Positions 1 to 8,757 of a DNA stretch of 64,000 bases are shown in pieces; within the stretch, counting starts at the first letter, position 1; each line of letters opens with the position of its first letter. Under the pieces are notes generated by a model that did not search any database, had not been told where the DNA came from, and saw only the letters and a list, made by a program, of their open reading frames with translations. The DNA is from Streptomyces sp. NBC_00442. Its GTDB lineage: Bacteria > Actinomycetota > Actinomycetes > Streptomycetales > Streptomycetaceae. Both the position numbers and the translations under genes were made by a program. The stretch lies in contig NZ_CP107918.1 of NCBI RefSeq assembly GCF_036014195.1, positions 7,254,001 through 7,318,000 on the forward strand, in the 5' to 3' direction.

Positions 1-1332
<1,332 letters not shown>

Positions 1333-1337
1333 GGCGC

Positions 1338-1356
1338 AAACGTCAGAGTGACGTTT
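1338..1356. terminator. Bidirectional hairpin between kinase and regulator
   Basis: AAACGTCA and TGACGTTT form a perfect 8-bp inverted repeat with a 3-nt loop. It begins 5 bp after the kinase stop codon and contains the regulator's stop codon. Being AT-rich at the base it gives A/U tracts on either strand, which suits a shared terminator for these convergent genes. Confidence 0.65.
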
Positions 1357-2035
1357 CGTCGTGCCCGTGTACCTGGGCCGCGATCACAGCCGCCTGGACG
1401 CGGCGTTCGACGCCCAGCTTGGAGAGCAGCCGGGAGATGTGGTTCTTGACCGTCTTCTCGGACAGGTAGAGGCGCCCCGCGATCTGCCGATTGGTGAGGC
1501 CCTCGCCGATGAGCTGGAGCACGGAACGCTCCCGCTCGGACAGCGCGGCGAGGCGTTGGTCCCGGGGAGGCTTGTCGGCCTCGGGATCCCGGAGCGAATG
1601 CATCAGGCGGGCAGTGGTTGCCGGATCGAGCATGGACCGACCGGTCGCCACCGCGCGTACGGCGGAGATCAGGTCGCTCCCATTGATCTCCTTCAGCACG
1701 TACCCTGCGGCCCCTGCCATGATCGCGTCGAGCAGGGCGTCCTCGTCGTCGAAGGACGTGAGCATGAGGCAGGCGAGATCCGGCATGCGGGAGCGCAGCT
1801 CGCGGCACACGGTGATGCCGTCACCGTCGGGCAGCCGAACGTCCAGCACCGCGACGTCCGGTCGCAGAGCCGGGCCCCGGGCCAGTGCCTGCTCGGCCGT
1901 CGACGCCTCGCCGATCACTTCGATTCCGGGTTCGGAGTCAAGGAGGTCGTGCAGGCCGCGCCGAACGACCTCGTGGTCGTCGAGGAGGAACACCCGGACG
2001 GGTACCTCGGCGGATTCTGCTGGTGTCTCGGACAT
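1343..2035 (-). CDS. DevR/DosR-like LuxR-family response regulator
   Basis: NarL/LuxR-type response regulator of 230 residues. The receiver domain (about 12-130) carries the acidic pocket DDHE, the phospho-acceptor Asp in VAVLDVRLPDG, Thr/Ser in MLTSFDD and Lys in YVLKE. The C-terminal LuxR helix-turn-helix (about 160-215) includes LSERERSVL and LTNRQIAGRLYLSEKTVKNH. The length and the receiver-linker-LuxR layout match the DevR/DosR group that controls hypoxia and dormancy genes in actinobacteria. The ATG at 2035 is chosen because CCCAGGGG lies about 5 bp upstream; longer in-frame extensions have no domain content. It lies downstream of the CBS and cyclic-nucleotide-binding genes on the same strand and converges with its likely kinase. 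Confidence 0.92.
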   Translation of the reverse strand: MSETPAESAEVPVRVFLLDDHEVVRRGLHDLLDSEPGIEVIGEASTAEQALARGPALRPDVAVLDVRLPDGDGITVCRELRSRMPDLACLMLTSFDDEDALLDAIMAGAAGYVLKEINGSDLISAVRAVATGRSMLDPATTARLMHSLRDPEADKPPRDQRLAALSERERSVLQLIGEGLTNRQIAGRLYLSEKTVKNHISRLLSKLGVERRVQAAVIAAQVHGHDETSL

Positions 2036-2138
2036 CCGTGCCCCTGGGTCGTCTCGGGGTCCCACCTGAATTGTCCCAGCACTCCGGGGAAAACACCCGC
2101 CGAGCCGGATTGTCGCAAGAGCCGCCGGGGAGCGCGCT

Positions 2139-2786
2139 TCAGGAGGTCGTGACCTCCGTTCCTTCCCGTTGCATGCGCACGTCGACCACGCCCTCCACGG
2201 CGAGGACGGCACGCGCCAGCAGAGGCACGAAAGCTCCGCCGCCCCGGCGGCCGAACCGGAGGGTGACGACGCCTTCCTCGACCGAGCACTCGACAGGCGC
2301 CGGCGGTCTCGGTTCGCCGAGGACGGAGTCATGGATCTCGCTCCGGATCTCCTCGTCCGGCCGCAGGAACACCTTCAGCAGGTCGCCCCGGCTGACCACG
2401 CCTTCCAGCATCCCGATGTCATTGACCACGGGAAGTCGTTTGACGCCCTTGCGGGCCATGATGCGCGCGGCTTCGGAGACCGTGGCGGCCGGATGGACGG
2501 TGACGGCCGGGCTGGACATGAGGTCCTCCGCGAGGACTGCCCCGGCCTTGGCGGCTTCGTCCCGTCGCTCCGCGGGGGCCGGCTCGGCATGCCGGAACTG
2601 CTCCTTCACCAGCAGGTCGGCCTCCGACACCACGCCCACGACACGGCCTTCCCCCTCCAATACCGGTACGGCGCTCACCTTCCACTGGTGCAACACCTCG
2701 ACGATCTCCTTGTAGGAGGCCCTGCGGCCCACCGCCACGGCCGTGTGGGTCATGACGTCGCTGACGGTGTACTGAAACGTTGACAT
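2139..2786 (-). CDS. CBS-pair plus BON domain protein
   Basis: Cytoplasmic protein of 215 residues with two CBS domains in tandem (about 8-62 and 88-145; VSDVMTHTAVAVGR and DLMSSPAVTVHP mark their starts) and a C-terminal BON-like segment (about 155-208). CBS pairs bind adenine nucleotides and act as energy or redox sensors; BON domains bind phospholipid or partner proteins. Proteins of this design occur in DevR regulons of actinobacteria, which fits the neighbours. The start at 2786 follows ACAGGGAG about 6 bp upstream; a 14-residue longer start has no ribosome-binding site. It starts 38 bp after the end of the cyclic-nucleotide-binding gene, so the two probably share a transcript. The ligand is unknown. 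Confidence 0.85.
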   Translation of the reverse strand: MSTFQYTVSDVMTHTAVAVGRRASYKEIVEVLHQWKVSAVPVLEGEGRVVGVVSEADLLVKEQFRHAEPAPAERRDEAAKAGAVLAEDLMSSPAVTVHPAATVSEAARIMARKGVKRLPVVNDIGMLEGVVSRGDLLKVFLRPDEEIRSEIHDSVLGEPRPPAPVECSVEEGVVTLRFGRRGGGAFVPLLARAVLAVEGVVDVRMQREGTEVTTS

Positions 2787-2824
2787 CGACAACTCCCTGT
2801 GAATCCGGGGCGGCCGGGGAGCCT

Positions 2825-3289
2825 TCACCGCGTGCTACCGCTGCCGTAGGGGGCGAAGCTGTCCAGCAGCCGGATCCTGGCGGAGGTGAGACGCCGGGCG
2901 AGGACCTGGCCCACCCAGTGACCGACGTCGGCGCTGAAGGCGGGATCGGCGTCCATCATCATGCGCACGGCCACCGCGTCGAACTCGTAGGTACGCAGGG
3001 GGGTCCGTGCTTCGGCACCCAGATGCCAGAGGTGGGGACGGAACAGCCAGGACCAGCCGACCAGTTCATCGCGGTCGAGGCGGTCCACCACGGCAGGCTG
3101 CCTGCCGGGCACATGGACGTCCAGCGCGACGATGCCCGAGCGCACGATCCAGAAGCGGTCGGCGCGACCGCCCTCGTTGAACAGGCGTGTCCCGGCGGGA
3201 AAGTCCACTTCCTTGGCGAGTCGCATCAGGCGGGCCCGGTGTTCGTTCGACAAGGTGGCTGTGATCCGTGTCCGGGATTGGGCGCTCAT
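2825..3289 (-). CDS. Stand-alone cyclic nucleotide-binding domain protein
   Basis: A 154-residue protein consisting of one cNMP-binding beta-barrel of the Crp/Fnr N-terminal type (about 15-125; FPAGTRLFNEGGRADRFWIV is the typical roll entry). There is no C-terminal helix-turn-helix, so it is not a Crp regulator but a free sensor or effector domain. The canonical phosphate-binding cassette (GE-x-A-x-x-R-T) is not obvious; the corresponding region reads DELVGWSWLFRPHLW, so the ligand may not be a cyclic nucleotide. The start at 3289 is supported by AAGGAGG 5 bp upstream. It leads the minus-strand unit that continues into the CBS-BON gene and perhaps the response regulator, and it is divergent from the PAS phosphatase gene. 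Confidence 0.85.
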   Translation of the reverse strand: MSAQSRTRITATLSNEHRARLMRLAKEVDFPAGTRLFNEGGRADRFWIVRSGIVALDVHVPGRQPAVVDRLDRDELVGWSWLFRPHLWHLGAEARTPLRTYEFDAVAVRMMMDADPAFSADVGHWVGQVLARRLTSARIRLLDSFAPYGSGSTR

Positions 3290-3499
3290 GGTGGCCTCCT
3301 TCGCGTCTGTTTCGAGTTTCCGTCCCGAGCGGCGCGTGCGGGGAGGGCCGACCGGTCCACTCAGGGGGCTGGACGGTCCCCGCGCATCCGCGCCAGGACC
3401 TCCGGGGTGGGCGGCCTCATTGCGGGCGCCGAATACATCAGAAACGGAGAATTCGCGACAAGCCCCTCGCGCAGGCCTCGAAGGATGCTGAAATGCGCC

Positions 3500-5431
3500 A
3501 TGGAACCGGGCAATGACAGAGCACCATCCCGCATGATTTCCGTGACCCAGGAGCCTTTCCGCGCCCTGCTGGAGGCGGCTCCAGACGCCATGGTGATCGT
3601 GGACGACGCCGGTGTGATCCGGCTGGTCAACGCGCAGACGGAGACGTTGTTCGGCTATCCCCGGGACGAACTGCTCGGCCGCCCCATCGAGGTCTTGGTC
3701 CCGCAGCGCTTTCGAGCGCACCATCCGGGCCACCGCATGGGCTATTCCGCCAACCAACAGGTCCGGCCCATGGGCGCGGACCTCGAACTGTACGGACTGC
3801 GCCGCGACGGAGCCGAGTTCCCCGTCGAGATCAGCATCAGCCCGTTGCAGACCCCGGACGGGTTGTTGATCTCCGCCGCGGTGCGCGACGTCAGCGAGCG
3901 CAAGGCGGCCGAGGCGCGGTTCCGTGCCCTGCTGGAAGCCGCTCCGGATGCCATCGTGATCGTGGACGACGCCGGAACCATCCAACTGGTCAACGCGCAG
4001 ACCGAGGCCCTCTTCGGCTATCAGCGGGAAGAACTCCTGGGACGCCAGGTCGAAGTCCTGGTCCCCCAGCGGTTCCACCATCACCATCCGTCCCACCGCC
4101 ACGGTTATGTCGACAACCGACGCGTGCGCCCCATGGGTGCCGGCCTGGATCTGTACGGGTTGCGCCGGGACGGGGTCGAGTTCCCGGTCGAGATCAGCCT
4201 CAGCCCGCTGGAAACGCCGGACGGGACGCTGGTGTCCGCGGCCATCCGCGACGTCAGCGAGCGCAAGAAGGCGGAGGCCCAGCTCGCCGAACTCTACGAA
4301 CAGCAGCGCCACGTCGCCCTGACACTGCAACGCAGCCTGATGGGCTCACCCGCCCCGCTCTCCGGCATCGACACCTCAAGCCGCTACTTCCCCGCACGGC
4401 AGGGCCTGGGGGTAGGAGGGGACTGGTTCGACCTGATCGCCCTCGGCGGCGGCCGGGTCGGGGTCCTGATCGGCGACGTCATGGGCCGCGGCCTGGAGGC
4501 GGCGGCCGTCATGGGACAACTGCGCTCGGCCTCACACGCCCTGGCCAAGACCGGTATGCCGCCCTGGCAGCTGATGCGGGCTCTCGACGCGGTCGTCAGT
4601 GAGCTTCCCGACCAGCTCGTCACCTGCTGTTACCTGATCCTCGATCCGGACGAGAGCGCCCTGACCGTGTGTTCAGCCGGCCACCTGCCGGTGCTGCTCG
4701 TCGATCCCACCGGACACGTACGAAGACTCCCGGTCCCCGTCAGCGTGCCGCTGGGGGTCGGCGAGGTCCCTCACCAGGAGACGAGGCTTACGGTGCCACC
4801 CGCCTCGGTGCTGGCCCTCTACACCGACGGCCTGGTGGAGACCCCCACCAGCGACATCGAAGCGCAGATCGATGCTCTCGCCATCGCACTGGAGAAGGCC
4901 ATTGCCGACGCGCCGTGCCTGGAGCGGGCGGCGGACTCCGTGCTCGGTGCCCTTCTGCCCGATCCCCAGGACTACGCCGATGACGTGACGTTGCTGCTCG
5001 CCCGCATCCCTCCCGCGCCGATGACCGCGGTTTCCGCCGATCTGCCGGCGCGGCCGATCAGCGTGGGGGAGGGGCGCCGCTTCCTGCGTCGGACCTTGCA
5101 GGACTGGGAGTGCGATGACCTGATCGACACCGCCTGCCTGCTCGCGTCCGAACTGCTCTCCAATTCGGTTCGCCACGCCTGCGACCCCCTGCGCCTGCGA
5201 CTGCGCAGGGCCAGGGACGAGCTCAACATCGAGGTGTGCGACGGCAGCCCGGTGCTGCCCCAGGCCAGGACCGCGGAGCTCGACGAAGAGTCGGGGCGTG
5301 GGCTGGCCCTGCTCGACCAACTGGCCGCGTCCTGGGGGACGGTGCCCACCCAGGAGGGCAAGGCCGTGTGGTTCGCGCTGCCCCTTCCTGGCCCCGGCCG
5401 GCTGGACGGGGGAGACCGGGACGGTCGGTGA
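3500..5431 (+). CDS. PAS-PAS-SpoIIE phosphatase-HATPase signalling protein
   Basis: Multidomain soluble regulator of 643 residues. Order: PAS-1 (about 20-140), PAS-2 (about 141-260), PP2C/SpoIIE serine phosphatase (about 290-500; GVGGDWFDLI, IGDVMGRG and YADDVTLLL carry the metal-binding Asp residues), and a C-terminal anti-sigma-type ATPase domain (about 520-635; SELLSNSVRHA, EVCDGSP, SGRGLALLD). Such proteins act in partner-switching control of alternative sigma factors, with the PAS domains setting phosphatase activity. The two PAS units are close copies of each other. The start is uncertain: ATGs at 3485, 3500 and 3533 are all in frame, and the only purine-rich site, GAAGGA at 3480-3485, overlaps the first and is rather far from the second. 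A hairpin follows the gene. Confidence 0.9.
   Translation: MEPGNDRAPSRMISVTQEPFRALLEAAPDAMVIVDDAGVIRLVNAQTETLFGYPRDELLGRPIEVLVPQRFRAHHPGHRMGYSANQQVRPMGADLELYGLRRDGAEFPVEISISPLQTPDGLLISAAVRDVSERKAAEARFRALLEAAPDAIVIVDDAGTIQLVNAQTEALFGYQREELLGRQVEVLVPQRFHHHHPSHRHGYVDNRRVRPMGAGLDLYGLRRDGVEFPVEISLSPLETPDGTLVSAAIRDVSERKKAEAQLAELYEQQRHVALTLQRSLMGSPAPLSGIDTSSRYFPARQGLGVGGDWFDLIALGGGRVGVLIGDVMGRGLEAAAVMGQLRSASHALAKTGMPPWQLMRALDAVVSELPDQLVTCCYLILDPDESALTVCSAGHLPVLLVDPTGHVRRLPVPVSVPLGVGEVPHQETRLTVPPASVLALYTDGLVETPTSDIEAQIDALAIALEKAIADAPCLERAADSVLGALLPDPQDYADDVTLLLARIPPAPMTAVSADLPARPISVGEGRRFLRRTLQDWECDDLIDTACLLASELLSNSVRHACDPLRLRLRRARDELNIEVCDGSPVLPQARTAELDEESGRGLALLDQLAASWGTVPTQEGKAVWFALPLPGPGRLDGGDRDGR
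3557..4282 (+). repeat. Tandem 363-bp duplication encoding two PAS domains
   Basis: Two units, 3557-3919 and 3920-4282, each of 121 codons and both in frame. They begin FRALLEAAPDA and end with DVSERK followed by AEA. Long stretches are identical at the protein level (VNAQTE, LFGY, ELLGR, VLVPQRF, VRPMGA, LYGLRRDG, EFPVEIS). This is a recent internal duplication rather than two unrelated PAS domains. Confidence 0.85.
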
Positions 5432-5481
5432 CCTGCTCGCACGGACCGTGCGGCCCGTGGCCGCGGCTCGCCAGTCGCCGC

Positions 5482-5527
5482 AGCCCGGCGCCGCGGCCGA
5501 ACGTGCCGCGCCGGGCTTTGTCGTGGA
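5482..5527 (+). terminator. GC-rich hairpin after the PAS phosphatase gene
   Basis: AGCCCGGCG at 5482-5490 pairs perfectly with CGCCGGGCT at 5519-5527, 50 bp after the stop codon. The interior is itself GC-rich and can pair further. A short TTT run follows. Confidence 0.55.
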
Positions 5528-5615
5528 AGTGATCGGTGCCGACGGCGGCCGATGAATTGACGAGCCATCAATTATGTGCGTCGCGGAACGAATTGCGCAT
5601 GTTTTCCGGAAGGGG

Positions 5616-5734
5616 GTCGCGAGCGTAAAGGGAGTTGTGCTCGCGATCTCGGATTCAGAGGGGATTCAGAGGTTTGAGCGGCTGGTGCGGGCGAGCGGAT
5701 CGCGTCCATCATGACTTGTCGTGCTCATGATGGA
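5616..5734 (+). promoter_or_regulatory. Repeat-dense upstream region of the doxX-like gene
   Basis: Three separate symmetric elements lie in 120 bp upstream of the DoxX gene. First, TCGCGAGC (5617-5624) and GCTCGCGA (5639-5646) form an inverted repeat. Second, GGATTCAGAGG occurs twice head to tail (5651-5661 and 5662-5672). Third, TCCATCATGA (5705-5714) and TCATGATGGA (5725-5734) form a perfect 10-bp inverted repeat whose half-sites are 20 bp apart centre to centre, that is two helical turns. The last looks like an operator for a dimeric regulator. The remaining part of the 350-bp gap (5432-5615) shows only the terminator of the upstream gene. Confidence 0.55.
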
Positions 5735-5781
5735 TGTCTCGGTCTGTCGCCGGGCTTCCCCGAATCGAGGAGCAACCCCCC

Positions 5782-6240
5782 ATGAACGTCTCGCGCCCGA
5801 TGAACATACCTAGCGCCGGCCCGGTGGTGCAGGCCGCGTTCCGCCTGGTGACAGGATTCCTGTTCGCCTGTCATGGTGCCGCGTCCTTGTTCGGCGTCCT
5901 CGGCGGTGCCCACGGTGGCGGTACCGTCCCCCTCCTGCAGTGGCCCGGATGGTGGGCGGCTCTCATCGAGTTGGCAGGCGGACTCCTGGTGGCCCTGGGC
6001 CTGTTCACCCGTACTGCTGCCGTCATCTGCTCCGGTTCCATGGCCTACGCCTATTTCAGCGTCCATCAGGCGAACGCATTGCTCCCGATCGGCAACGGGG
6101 GAGAGCCGGCCGTCCAGTTCTGCTGGGCGTTCCTGCTGATCGCCTGTCTCGGACCGGGAGCCTACGCGGTGGGGACCCTCCTGAAGCGGGGCCCGGCTGT
6201 CGAGGCCGACGATCGAGTGGCGCCGGTGCCCACTCCCTAG
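5782..6240 (+). CDS. DoxX family membrane protein
   Basis: A 152-residue integral membrane protein of the DoxX family with four hydrophobic segments (about 15-35, 52-72, 76-94 and 110-132). FRLVTGFLFACHGAASLFG at the N-terminus and GGLLVALGLFTRTAAVICSG in the middle are family hallmarks. Mycobacterial DoxX acts with a superoxide dismutase and a thiosulfate sulfurtransferase in oxidative-stress defence, but most actinobacterial members are uncharacterised, so a redox role here is only inferred. The ATG at 5782 has AGGAG about 8 bp upstream; a longer in-frame start at 5734 has none and overlaps the inverted repeat. It appears monocistronic, with a structured upstream region and a strong hairpin after it. 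Confidence 0.88.
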   Translation: MNVSRPMNIPSAGPVVQAAFRLVTGFLFACHGAASLFGVLGGAHGGGTVPLLQWPGWWAALIELAGGLLVALGLFTRTAAVICSGSMAYAYFSVHQANALLPIGNGGEPAVQFCWAFLLIACLGPGAYAVGTLLKRGPAVEADDRVAPVPTP

Positions 6241-6250
6241 GCTCCGGCAC

Positions 6251-6279
6251 GCACGGGGCCGGACATTCCGGCCCCGTGC
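6251..6279 (+). terminator. Strong hairpin after doxX-like gene
   Basis: GCACGGGGCCGG (6251-6262) and CCGGCCCCGTGC (6268-6279) form a perfect 12-bp stem with a 5-nt loop, starting 10 bp after the stop codon. No U-tract follows, as is usual in Streptomyces. Confidence 0.75.
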
Positions 6280-6330
6280 GGTGCACGGAGGTGCCGTTGT
6301 GGGTGGGGCGTCCGGATGCCTCCGGCGCCG

Positions 6331-6429
6331 TCAGTCGGGAATGCGGGACAGAACGGCCTCCAGGCCGAAGGCGAAGCGCTCGTCGAAGTCCTGCCGGAGA
6401 TGGGGCAGGACGCAGCATCTCCAGGCCAA
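6331..6429 (-). pseudogene. Remnant of a TetR-family regulator C-terminus
   Basis: On the minus strand the frame ending at the stop codon at 6331 reads LPHLRQDFDERFAFGLEAVL followed by SRIPD. This is the ending typical of one TetR C-terminal ligand domain class (the F-x-FGLE-x-LL-x-x-I tail). Upstream the similarity is lost: the frame reads QLAWRCCV and then unrelated sequence, with no helix-turn-helix and no start in the expected place. I read it as the surviving last 30 or so codons of a deleted tetR gene. TetR genes often lie next to DoxX or reductase genes, which may explain its position. Confidence 0.5.
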
Positions 6430-6702
6430 CTGAGTCACAGAACACGACCCCAGGCAGCGGATGGAGTTGATCGTCTCGACCCATGAGGCAGATGCGATTT
6501 CCCCTGCAGGGGTGCGACGTCCTGCTCAGCCTTGGGTGACTGTCGCGGTAGCGAAGCCAGTCATCGGCCAGAGGCCGATGCCAGCCAGGCTCAGTGGATG
6601 CGTACGGTTGGGAGCATGGGTGGTGCGTACGGCGGTGGCGCGTCCGCGGTGAGCGACCAGCCTCCCCACCTCTGTGTTCTGCAGCTGATTCTCTTTGCCG
6701 CT
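6430..6702. other. Non-coding stretch between tetR remnant and cupin gene
   Basis: This stretch of about 270 bp holds no reading frame with convincing codon use or domain similarity on either strand. It joins the broken tetR end to the cupin gene and is probably decayed coding sequence or a deletion junction. I see no clear promoter or repeat in it. Confidence 0.4.
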
Positions 6703-7209
6703 TCACGTTCCAGGCCTTGGCCGAAGGGTGTTCCAGGCGGCGCTGTTGTGGAAGTAGGTGTCGTAGAGTTCCTGGACCTCCGGCAGGCTTTCCGGTGGGA
6801 CCTTGCCGTGGGCGATGCGTTCCAGGTGGCGGAAGTATTCGAAGCGTTCCACGCCGGGGGTGATGACGATGAGGATGTCGGCGTTGTGGCCGGGGGCGGC
6901 GGCGAAGGCGTGGGCTGTTCCGGGTGGTACGACGACCAGGTCGCCGGTCTGTGCGGTGACGATCCGGTCGCCGGACAGCAGTTGGGCCGTGCCGTCGAGC
7001 ATGTAGAACAGTTCGGCGGCGTTGGCGTGGTGGTGGGGTCTGGCACCGTCGGCTCCGTCGGTGAGGGTGACCCGTTGGGTGGACAGGGCGCCGCCCGTGG
7101 AACTGCTGTCGGCCAGCAGGCGGATCGTGGTGGGGCCCTGGCCGATGACCTCGGCTTCGCCGCCGCGTACGACAACGGATTCGGCGAAGTCCGCGACGAT
7201 GAGTGACAT
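6703..7209 (-). CDS. Cupin-domain protein
   Basis: A 168-residue protein with one conserved cupin barrel (about 40-115). Motif 1 is seen as RPHHHANAAELFYMLDG, providing the metal-binding histidines and glutamate, and motif 2 as GDLVVVPPGTAHAF with the last histidine. The C-terminal tail VERFEYFRHLERIAHG to PEVQELYDTYF resembles tails of quercetinase-like or sugar-epimerase-like cupins, but the substrate cannot be named. The start at 7209 has GGAG about 8 bp upstream. It is followed by the decayed region and preceded, 147 bp away, by the reductase gene on the same strand; the two may be co-transcribed. Confidence 0.85.
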   Translation of the reverse strand: MSLIVADFAESVVVRGGEAEVIGQGPTTIRLLADSSSTGGALSTQRVTLTDGADGARPHHHANAAELFYMLDGTAQLLSGDRIVTAQTGDLVVVPPGTAHAFAAAPGHNADILIVITPGVERFEYFRHLERIAHGKVPPESLPEVQELYDTYFHNSAAWNTLRPRPGT

Positions 7210-7356
7210 GGTGCTGCTCCGTGGGGTTGGGATCGGGGTGGTCCAGGAGGCGAACAGCAGGCCAAGACCTGGATGCCGGCAAGCACGAGGTCAGAGTGAT
7301 GATCTTTGGCCGCCACGGTCGCGACCTGACAGCTGGCCGCGGGCCGGCGGAGGTGG

Positions 7357-7893
7357 TCAGGAGGCCTGCGTGTAGGTCTGGTGGATCACTCCGGTGGAGA
7401 AGGTCTGGGCCGATGCCAGTCGCAGTTCCACGGTGTCGAGGTCGTCGAACCACCGGGCGCCCTTGCCGAGCACGATCGGGTGGACGAACAGTTGCAACTG
7501 GTCGAGCAGTCCAGCGGTGAGCAGTGATCGCACGAGGGTGAGGCTGCCGGTCACGGCGATGTCCTTGCCCTCGGAGTTCTTGAGCGCCTGGAGCCCCGCG
7601 AGCACGTCGCCGCTGATGATCTCGGTGTTGTTCCAGGTTGCCTCGGTCAGGGTGTTGGTGACGACGTACTTCTTCTGGCTGTTCATGAAGCCGGCGAACT
7701 CGTCCTCACTGGAGGGCCAGAAAGCCGCGAACTGCTGGTACTGGACGCGGCCGAGCAGCATGGCGTCGGACTCGGCCATGGCCGCGCCGACGGCGTTGCC
7801 CATCTCGTCGTTGAAGTAGGGGAAGTGCCAGGTGCCGGGAGCCTCGGCCACGCCGTCGAGGGACACGAACAGGCTCGCGATGATCTTACGCAT
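7357..7893 (-). CDS. RibD C-terminal/DHFR-like reductase family protein
   Basis: A 178-residue protein of the RibD_C (YyaP/YwjB) dihydrofolate-reductase-like family, predicted to bind NADPH. MRKIIASLFVSLDGVAEAP is the typical N-terminal strand and loop, AMLLGRVQYQQF and YVVTNTL mark the nucleotide-binding core, IAVTGSLTLVRSLL the glycine-rich region, and HPIVLGKGARWF the C-terminal signature. Family members are stand-alone reductases of mostly unknown substrate. The gene is divergent from a marR gene, with a clear inverted repeat between the two, so it is probably the target repressed by that MarR protein. Confidence 0.9.
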   Translation of the reverse strand: MRKIIASLFVSLDGVAEAPGTWHFPYFNDEMGNAVGAAMAESDAMLLGRVQYQQFAAFWPSSEDEFAGFMNSQKKYVVTNTLTEATWNNTEIISGDVLAGLQALKNSEGKDIAVTGSLTLVRSLLTAGLLDQLQLFVHPIVLGKGARWFDDLDTVELRLASAQTFSTGVIHQTYTQAS

Positions 7894-7921
7894 GAGGACC
7901 TCCAGGTATGCGGAACGCGTG

Positions 7922-7955
7922 TAGTTCGATGTATGGATAGTAAGACGTCGAACTA
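7922..7955. promoter_or_regulatory. Inverted-repeat operator between reductase and marR
   Basis: TAGTTCGATGT (7922-7932) and ACGTCGAACTA (7945-7955) form an inverted repeat that matches at 10 of 11 positions, with a 12-bp spacer. It lies in the 89-bp space between the divergent reductase and marR genes. The AT-rich arms and central position are typical of a MarR operator repressing both promoters. Confidence 0.75.
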
Positions 7956-7982
7956 TCTCTCGTCAAACAGTATGATGGCGGC

Positions 7983-8486
7983 ATGCGTGAGAACGATGAG
8001 GTCGACAAAGTGATCGAGCAGTGGCGGCGCGAGCGGTCCGACCTGGACTTGTGGCCGGTCGAGGTCCTGGCGCGGGTGACGAGGTTCGCCGCCGTCATGA
8101 ACCGTTCCTTTGACGACGTTTTCGCCCGCCACGGCCTGCGAAACGGAGAGTTCGACGTGCTGGCCGCGATCCGCCGGTCCGGGCCGCCCTACGTGGTGAC
8201 CCCATCGGGACTGTCTGAGCAACTGATGCTGTCACGGGCAGCGATGACCAACCGCCTCGACCGGCTCGACCGGGCCGGCCTGATCCACCGGCGGTTGGAC
8301 CCCGAGGATCGCCGCAGCTTCCTGGTGACACTCACCGACAAGGGCATGGCGACCGTCGAAGCGGCCATGAGTGACCATGCCGCCAACGAGGCCGCGCTGC
8401 TGTCCGGGCTGTCCCAACGGCAGCAGCACCAACTGGACGACGCGATGTACACCCTGTTGCAGGCGGTCAAGAACCGCGACATCTGA
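7983..8486 (+). CDS. MarR family transcriptional regulator
   Basis: A 167-residue MarR protein with the winged helix-turn-helix at about 60-125: GEFDVLAAIRRSG, then SGLSEQLMLSRAAMTNRLDRL as the recognition region, and the wing DPEDRRSFLVTLTDKG. The long N-terminal helix (about 5-45) and C-terminal helices form the dimer interface. MarR proteins usually sense small phenolic or oxidising compounds and repress a divergent gene. The 34-bp inverted repeat just upstream supports autoregulation together with control of the RibD-like reductase. The ATG at 7983 has only a weak ribosome-binding site, and the short leader fits a tightly repressed gene. An ISAzo13 transposase remnant follows within a few bases of the stop codon. 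Confidence 0.93.
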   Translation: MRENDEVDKVIEQWRRERSDLDLWPVEVLARVTRFAAVMNRSFDDVFARHGLRNGEFDVLAAIRRSGPPYVVTPSGLSEQLMLSRAAMTNRLDRLDRAGLIHRRLDPEDRRSFLVTLTDKGMATVEAAMSDHAANEAALLSGLSQRQQHQLDDAMYTLLQAVKNRDI

Positions 8487-8489
8487 ACG

Positions 8490-8757
8490 GGCTGAGCGGC
8501 CGCACCTCGCCGTTGCTCGGCCGGTTCACCAGGACGGCGGCCGTGAGCGGCAGCCGCAGGGAGCCCCGGCCCAGGTCAAGAACATGACTTCCTGGACCGG
8601 CAAGGACCGGGCAAGGCGACCCCGTACGGGATCTACGGCATCGCCGCGAACACCGGCCGGGTGAGCGTCGGCACCGACAGGCACCACAGCCTTCGCCGTC
8701 GCCTTCATCCGCCGCTGGTGGCAAGCCCATGGAAACCGCTACTGCCCGCAGGCCACT
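8490..8757 (+). pseudogene. Frameshifted remnant of an ISAzo13-type transposase
   Basis: Three short reading-frame pieces in order match the catalytic part of ISAzo13 family transposases. They are HQDGGRERQPQGAPAQVKN (about 8526-8583), HDFLDRQGPGKATPYGIYG with IAANTGRVSVGTD (8583-8680), and TTAFAVAFIRRWWQAHG (from 8683). The frame changes at about 8583 and again at about 8682, so the gene cannot be expressed. The family usually reads GGREW-PKG, HDF, GKA-PYG-Y, SVG-DHDTA-FAV-IRRWW, all recognisable here. The N-terminal half, the C-terminal third and the terminal repeats are missing. Confidence 0.75.

Noticed and set aside
2036..2138. Possible DevR box before the response regulator gene
   Set aside because: GGTCCCACCTGAATTGTCCC has GTCCC units in direct rather than inverted orientation and does not fit the GGGAC-x-x-x-x-GTCCC palindrome; not enough to call a site.
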